The notes under the pieces are model-generated. The model had not been told where the DNA came from, searched no databases, and saw only the letters and a list, made by a program, of their open reading frames with translations. A stretch of DNA of 23,719 bases from Anaerolineae bacterium. Lineage in GTDB: Bacteria; Chloroflexota; Anaerolineae; Aggregatilineales; Phototrophicaceae. Location: assembly GCA_028284565.1 (NCBI GenBank), contig JANQRM010000232.1, forward strand, positions 1 to 23,719. The letters are read 5' to 3'. The translations under genes were made by a program, and so were the position numbers. How positions within the stretch are numbered: position 1 is the stretch's first letter; each line of letters begins with the position of its first letter. This document shows positions 23,080-23,719 of the stretch, piece by piece.

Positions 23080-23719
23080 TTACTTTAGAACGAAGAGGAC
23101 AGCAGAACGTCCCGGTAAAGTCAACACACCATCAATTAGAAAGGTGTTCTCAACTTCTTCTGCGAGGACTTCTTCTGTTAAGAGGCGTGTGCTGGCGACA
23201 TCTCCATCGAAGTTATTAATCGCAACAGATGTGCTAACTTCATCATCATTGAGGTTCACCGCTATCAGGGTCAATGCGCCGTCATCACGTAATGCGCCAT
23301 AGATCGATAAAAATTCTATATCAGATTCACTAGCCACCAACTGCTGACCAAATCGTTGATAGAGTTGGTAAGTGTAATAGGACGGACGGACATTGAAATC
23401 AGCTAATAAGCCATAGCCCCCGCGATGACTGACAGTAACAAATTCAAAATAGGCGAGAGTAAAGGGGTCATATCGCAGTGATCGCCCAACAATATCAGCG
23501 ATCCATAAGGCGTTGAAGAACGAGTCATTCGCCGCTTCGCCACCGACACTTGGGCTAGCGTGTGAGTTAAATTCGGTGATTGCAATAGCTAAATCATCCC
23601 GCCCTGTGACTTCATCGACCAGCTCACGGAGAGCAGGGAGGAGTGGGTCCCATCCGGCAAGTGTGCCTCTTGAATGATCCACTGTCGTACCAGATTGTGA
23701 ACCCAGCACATATCGAGGG
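23080..23719 (-). CDS. Glycoside hydrolase (clan GH-A-like), C-terminal part, N-terminus beyond right edge
   Basis: About 212 codons are open to the right edge without a true start (the frame continues upstream of a GTG at 23709), so only the C-terminus is seen. AIAITEFNSHAS near the visible start carries a Glu in an ITEFN context, matching the nucleophile strand of clan GH-A enzymes such as GH44, GH39 or GH51. The following barrel end (FFNALWIADIVGRSLRYD, AYFEFVTVSHRGGYGLL) leads into a C-terminal beta-sandwich (IYGALRDDGALTLIAVNL ... LPGRSAVLFVLK) as in arabinofuranosidase- or endoglucanase-type enzymes. The exact family cannot be fixed from this part. The gene is upstream of, and probably cotranscribed with, the mannosyltransferase-like gene. 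Confidence 0.75.
   Translation of the reverse strand, partial: PRYVLGSQSGTTVDHSRGTLAGWDPLLPALRELVDEVTGRDDLAIAITEFNSHASPSVGGEAANDSFFNALWIADIVGRSLRYDPFTLAYFEFVTVSHRGGYGLLADFNVRPSYYTYQLYQRFGQQLVASESDIEFLSIYGALRDDGALTLIAVNLNDDEVSTSVAINNFDGDVASTRLLTEEVLAEEVENTFLIDGVLTLPGRSAVLFVLK

Noticed and set aside
1..23719. CRISPR arrays, tRNA or rRNA genes, insertion sequences
   Set aside because: No regularly spaced repeats, cloverleaf sequence, rRNA core motif or complete transposase was seen on either strand.

Overview
The window is a bacterial accessory locus of roughly even base composition with long, tightly packed operons. The gene content suggests a Chloroflexota (Anaerolineae-like) genome: expanded catabolic paralogs, an enolase-superfamily enzyme, a luciferase-like flavin oxidoreductase, a Dpp-type permease with an acidic DxDxDG loop insert, a GH1 glucosidase and a PIG-V-like mannosyltransferase. 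This assignment is inference only; no rRNA or phylogenetic marker is present.

Layout. (1) Positions 1-2389, minus strand: a NicX/M29-like Fe(II) dioxygenase paralog, a small dimeric alpha/beta-barrel-like protein, and an M24 peptidase cut by the left edge. (2) Positions 2475-6153, minus strand: two more NicX-like paralogs and a YtcJ-type amidohydrolase. (3) Positions 6356-15123, plus strand: a fourth NicX-like paralog, a class V aminotransferase, a muconate/mandelate-type enolase-superfamily enzyme, a MATE exporter, two M24 peptidases and an amidase-signature hydrolase. (4) Positions 15337-19956, plus strand: a Dpp/Opp-type substrate-binding protein, two permeases and a luciferase-like oxidoreductase, with no transporter ATPase genes. 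(5) Positions 19957-20484: no convincing intact gene. (6) Positions 20485-23719, minus strand: a carbohydrate block with GH1 beta-glucosidase, a mannosyltransferase-like membrane protein and the C-terminal part of a glycoside hydrolase.

Regions 1-4 look like one regulon. Three promoter regions (about 2435-2478, 6257-6329 and 15152-15194) each carry a palindrome of the form TGGT-NNN-ACCA just downstream of a sigma-70-type -10 box. This fits the operator consensus of the FadR branch of GntR regulators (TNGTNNNACNA). The middle site lies between two face-to-face promoters and could control both arms at once. The first and third promoter regions resemble each other over about 80 bases, as if copied. 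No regulator gene is in the window.

Working model (inference): an imported nitrogen-containing, perhaps heterocyclic or amide-type, compound is opened by one or more of four NicX-like dioxygenases and processed by amidase, amidohydrolase, creatinase-fold (M24), enolase-superfamily and aminotransferase enzymes. The binding protein and permeases bring it in and the MATE protein exports a substrate or by-product. The substrate is unknown.
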